From Buchnera aphidicola (Aphis nasturtii) (GTDB lineage Bacteria > Pseudomonadota > Gammaproteobacteria > Enterobacterales > Enterobacteriaceae): a stretch of DNA of 64,000 nt. The notes beneath the pieces were generated by a model that saw nothing but the letters and a program-made list of their open reading frames with translations, ran no database searches and was not told the DNA's origin. Of the stretch, positions 61,788 through 64,000 are shown one piece after another. The DNA lies in contig NZ_CP034888.1 of assembly GCF_005083345.1 (NCBI RefSeq), forward strand, positions 566,332 through 630,331. The letters run 5' to 3'. How positions within the stretch are numbered: the stretch's first letter is position 1; every line of letters starts with the position of its first letter. The position numbers and the translations under genes were made by a program.

Positions 61788-63152
61788 TCATGAAATATAT
61801 GGGTTTTTTATTTCTTTAAATTTGATTTTGATTGGAATTCCATTGACTTGCAAAGCTTCATAAAAAAAATTTTTTAAATATTTTTTGTAAGTTAATGATA
61901 AATGTCTGATTTGATTTCCATGTATAATAATTTGAATTGGATTAGAACTGCCTAAATGTGCATATTTTAGTTTTATTCTGCGTCCTTTTATTAGCGGAGG
62001 TTGATGCTTTGTTATTGCATCTTTCATAATTTTCATGAGTTTTGCAGTACTTATATTATTTTGATAGGATTTATAAATATTTTCAACTAATTTAAATATT
62101 TCAAAAATTTTTTTACCTTTCAGTGCTGATATGAAATGTATTTTTGCAATAAAAGAGTTTTTGAATTGATAGTTTATTAATTTTTTAAATTTTTTTTGTT
62201 CTGAATAATTTAACAAATCCCATTTATTAACTATTAAAATGACTGGTTTTCCACAGTTTTCAGCAATTTTCGCTAATAATAAGTTTTGATTACATAATTT
62301 GTTTTGTTCATTTTTTGCATCCACCGTTAACAATGTTATATCTGTTTGTTCAATAGTTTTTAAAGTTTTTATAATAGATATTTTTTCAATTTTGCTTTTG
62401 TTTCTTTTCTTTTTTGATGCTCCTGCTGTGTCAATTAAAATATAATTTTTATTATTATATTTTATAGGTACAGATATAATGTCTAATGTTGTACCTGCTA
62501 TATTAGAAGTAATAATTCTATTTTGCATTACAAGTGCATTTATTAATGTTGATTTTCCAACATTTGGTTTTCCTATAAATGCAATTCTTATTGGAATTTT
62601 TTCTATTTCTGTTTGTTTATTGATTGTTTTTTTTGCCTCTACTTTTTTAAATGCAAATTCTATCCAAGGAGTTAAGTATTTATTAATCAAATTATTAATT
62701 CCTTGGTTATGACTCGCAGAAATTTTTATATTTTTTTTAAATCCTAAAGAATAGAATTCATGTATTTTTTCATCTTCTTTTATTCCATCTATTTTATTAA
62801 TAATTAAAAATGATGTTTTTTGGTGTTTTCTTATTTTTTTTAATATTTCATATTCTTCTGGAAGTATTCCTTCGCGAGCGCTTACTATAAACAAAATTAA
62901 ATCAGCTTCTTTTATAGCTATCAATGTTTGTTCGTAAGCTTTGGTTTGTATTGTTTCTGACTCAAAGTCAAAACCAGCAGTATCTGTTAGAATAAACTTT
63001 TTATTTTTTTCTAAATAACAAACTTCGCAATTTCTATCTCGAGTGAGTCCTGAGAAATTTGAAACTAATGCATTTCTTTTTTTAGTTAAAATATTAAATA
63101 AAGTAGATTTTCCTACATTGGTACGACCAATTAATACGATAATAGGCAACAT
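61788..63152 (-). CDS. der: GTPase Der (EngA), ribosome assembly
   Basis: Double-GTPase needed for 50S subunit maturation. The 454 residues compare with 490 in E. coli. The first G domain has IGRTNVGKSTLFN, DTAGFD and NKID. The second has IGKPNVGKSTLINAL, DTAGASKKKR and NKWDLL. The KH-like domain includes HQPPLIKGRRIKLKYAHLGS. Some acidic linker and C-terminal tail are missing compared with E. coli. Confidence 0.95.
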   Translation of the reverse strand: MLPIIVLIGRTNVGKSTLFNILTKKRNALVSNFSGLTRDRNCEVCYLEKNKKFILTDTAGFDFESETIQTKAYEQTLIAIKEADLILFIVSAREGILPEEYEILKKIRKHQKTSFLIINKIDGIKEDEKIHEFYSLGFKKNIKISASHNQGINNLINKYLTPWIEFAFKKVEAKKTINKQTEIEKIPIRIAFIGKPNVGKSTLINALVMQNRIITSNIAGTTLDIISVPIKYNNKNYILIDTAGASKKKRNKSKIEKISIIKTLKTIEQTDITLLTVDAKNEQNKLCNQNLLLAKIAENCGKPVILIVNKWDLLNYSEQKKFKKLINYQFKNSFIAKIHFISALKGKKIFEIFKLVENIYKSYQNNISTAKLMKIMKDAITKHQPPLIKGRRIKLKYAHLGSSNPIQIIIHGNQIRHLSLTYKKYLKNFFYEALQVNGIPIKIKFKEIKNPYIS

Positions 63153-63173
63153 TTTAGCGTAAACTCTTTTTAA

Positions 63174-63788
63174 TTAATTTTTTTTATTTATTTGAATTTC
63201 ATTTATTTTCATATCAATTATTTCTTTAGACACTTTAGATTGTTCAAAGAATTTGCTTTTTTTCCAAGATTTAATAGCTAGCTTTATATTTCCATTTTTC
63301 ATAAAAATATCTCCTTTTATATTCTCTACTACATTTCTCCAAGAATGATCTTTAATTGTTTGAATAATATGCATTGCATCTTTATTTTTATTTTGTTGTA
63401 TTTTTATTTTTGACATTCTAAATTTTAAAATATTTTTTAAGTTTTCATCTTTTGTATATTTTAAACTTGTTTCTAATTGAATAAACGCTTTTTCTAAATT
63501 ATTTTTTAAAATATATTCTTTTGCCAATGACAAAGAAACTAAAGTGCCATAAATATTTTTATTTTCTATTATAAATTTTTCTATATTTAAAAAATTTGAA
63601 TTCTTTTTTGCATCTATCTCATTTATTATTTCTTCATATGTATTTTTTTCTAAATTTTTTACTCTATTTTTTGGTTTGATAATAAAAAATAATATAAAAC
63701 AAATTAGAATTAAGAAAAATATGGTTAAAAAAACTTTTTTTTTGGAAATTCTGAATTTTTTAATTTGATTATTTTGCATTGAATGCAT
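63174..63788 (-). CDS. yfgM: YfgM, inner-membrane TPR-like protein
   Basis: Ancillary SecYEG-associated protein involved in periplasmic chaperone traffic. The start at 63788 (MHSMQNNQIKK) has an AAGGA site 8 bases upstream. An earlier ATG at 63887 adds 33 Lys-rich residues not expected in the family. A short cytoplasmic segment and one membrane helix (FLTIFFLILICFILFFII) precede a TPR-like periplasmic part with ENKNIYGTLVSLSLAKEYI, close to E. coli ENKNTYGALASLELAQQFV. It directly precedes der, with bamB missing between them. Confidence 0.88.
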   Translation of the reverse strand: MHSMQNNQIKKFRISKKKVFLTIFFLILICFILFFIIKPKNRVKNLEKNTYEEIINEIDAKKNSNFLNIEKFIIENKNIYGTLVSLSLAKEYILKNNLEKAFIQLETSLKYTKDENLKNILKFRMSKIKIQQNKNKDAMHIIQTIKDHSWRNVVENIKGDIFMKNGNIKLAIKSWKKSKFFEQSKVSKEIIDMKINEIQINKKN

Positions 63789-63951
63789 TTTTTTTCCTTT
63801 TTTTTCAAATAAAAATAAATTTTTTATAAGTTTAATCTTTTTGACATTAAAAAGATATTTTTTAAAATTTTTTTTTAATGAATGCAATACTAATTTTTTA
63901 GAAAAAAGTAATTATTTCATTTTTATTAAAATAAAATGACTTTTAAAAAAG

Positions 63952-63982
63952 TTATACCCATAAAAAACACTAATTATACACA
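63952..63982 (+). promoter_or_regulatory. Two DnaA-box-like 9-mers, possible edge of oriC
   Basis: TTATACACA at 63974-63982 is a perfect fit to the DnaA box TTATNCACA and equals box R2 of E. coli oriC. TTATACCCA at 63952-63960 differs by one base. They have the same orientation and are spaced 22 bp apart (about two helical turns). They lie in a gene-free stretch upstream of yfgM. As I recall, Buchnera genomes place mnmG (gidA), the classic oriC neighbour, next to this block, but that gene is beyond the window. Confidence 0.4.
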
Positions 63983-64000
63983 GCTAATTAATACCAGAAG

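Noticed and set aside
63936-64000. Plus-strand ATG opening about 21 codons to the window end
   Set aside because: No ribosome site, no recognisable protein start, and the two DnaA-box-like sites fall inside it. Too short to judge at the window edge.

Overview
The window is chromosomal DNA of a Buchnera aphidicola-type aphid endosymbiont. It is extremely AT-rich, with lysine, asparagine and isoleucine saturating the proteins, short spacers and no mobile elements, phage or CRISPR. Nearly every protein aligns end to end with an E. coli protein, and local gene order is a pruned E. coli order. The retained set (mtlAD, bioH, ansA, ilvCD, isc genes) suggests an Aphidinae-type Buchnera. The exact host cannot be read from this piece.

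Layout. 0-7 kb: tRNA-Ser tail, nucleoside phosphate metabolism (deoD, deoB), prfC, ansA, nfuA, bioH, ssb. 7-18.3 kb: dnaB, gshB, ruvX, yggS, hemW, trmB, mutY, yggX, murI, sbcB, tRNA-Asn, tRNA-Ile2 and a frameshifted pyrE. 18.3-28 kb, all minus strand: dut, cysQ, rplI, rpsR, rpsF, rnr, purA, hflC, hflK, miaA. 28-43 kb: the mannitol PTS pair mtlA/mtlD, pgi, orn, tRNA-Gly, amiB, rpmE, an unusual 81-residue FtsN remnant, hslVU, ibpA, fpr, epmA, coaD, and an orphan gene split by a poly(A) tract. 43-57 kb: rsmJ, pitA, ynfM, dapF, cyaY, hemC, frameshifted hemD, tRNAs Pro/His/Arg, rho, trxA, rep, ilvC, ilvD, tRNA-Trp. 57-64 kb: iscS, iscU, hscB, hscA, fdx, der, yfgM, then two DnaA-box-like 9-mers at the very end.

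Together the genes describe a reduced cell. Mannitol and asparagine are usable imports. ilvCD feed branched-chain amino acid supply to the host. A stripped ISC pathway (no iscA here) with nfuA, cyaY and fdx builds iron-sulfur clusters. Heat-shock functions (hslVU, ibpA, hscAB) are kept, while regulators and repair genes expected from E. coli synteny (hfq, hflX, mutL, priB, iscR, cytR, nsrR, bamB) are absent from their positions.

The most notable signal is a recurring lesion. pyrE, hemD and the orphan gene are each open over their full length except for one A9 homopolymer, and in all three exactly one extra A restores the frame. The ftsN-like gene carries an A14 tract with the same kind of problem. 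Either RNA polymerase slippage at poly(A) rescues these genes, as has been reported for Buchnera, or the homopolymers were miscalled in sequencing. The FtsN remnant keeps only a basic cytoplasmic stretch, one membrane helix and the essential W/Y/L periplasmic motif, and stops immediately after it. It looks like a naturally minimised divisome activator.
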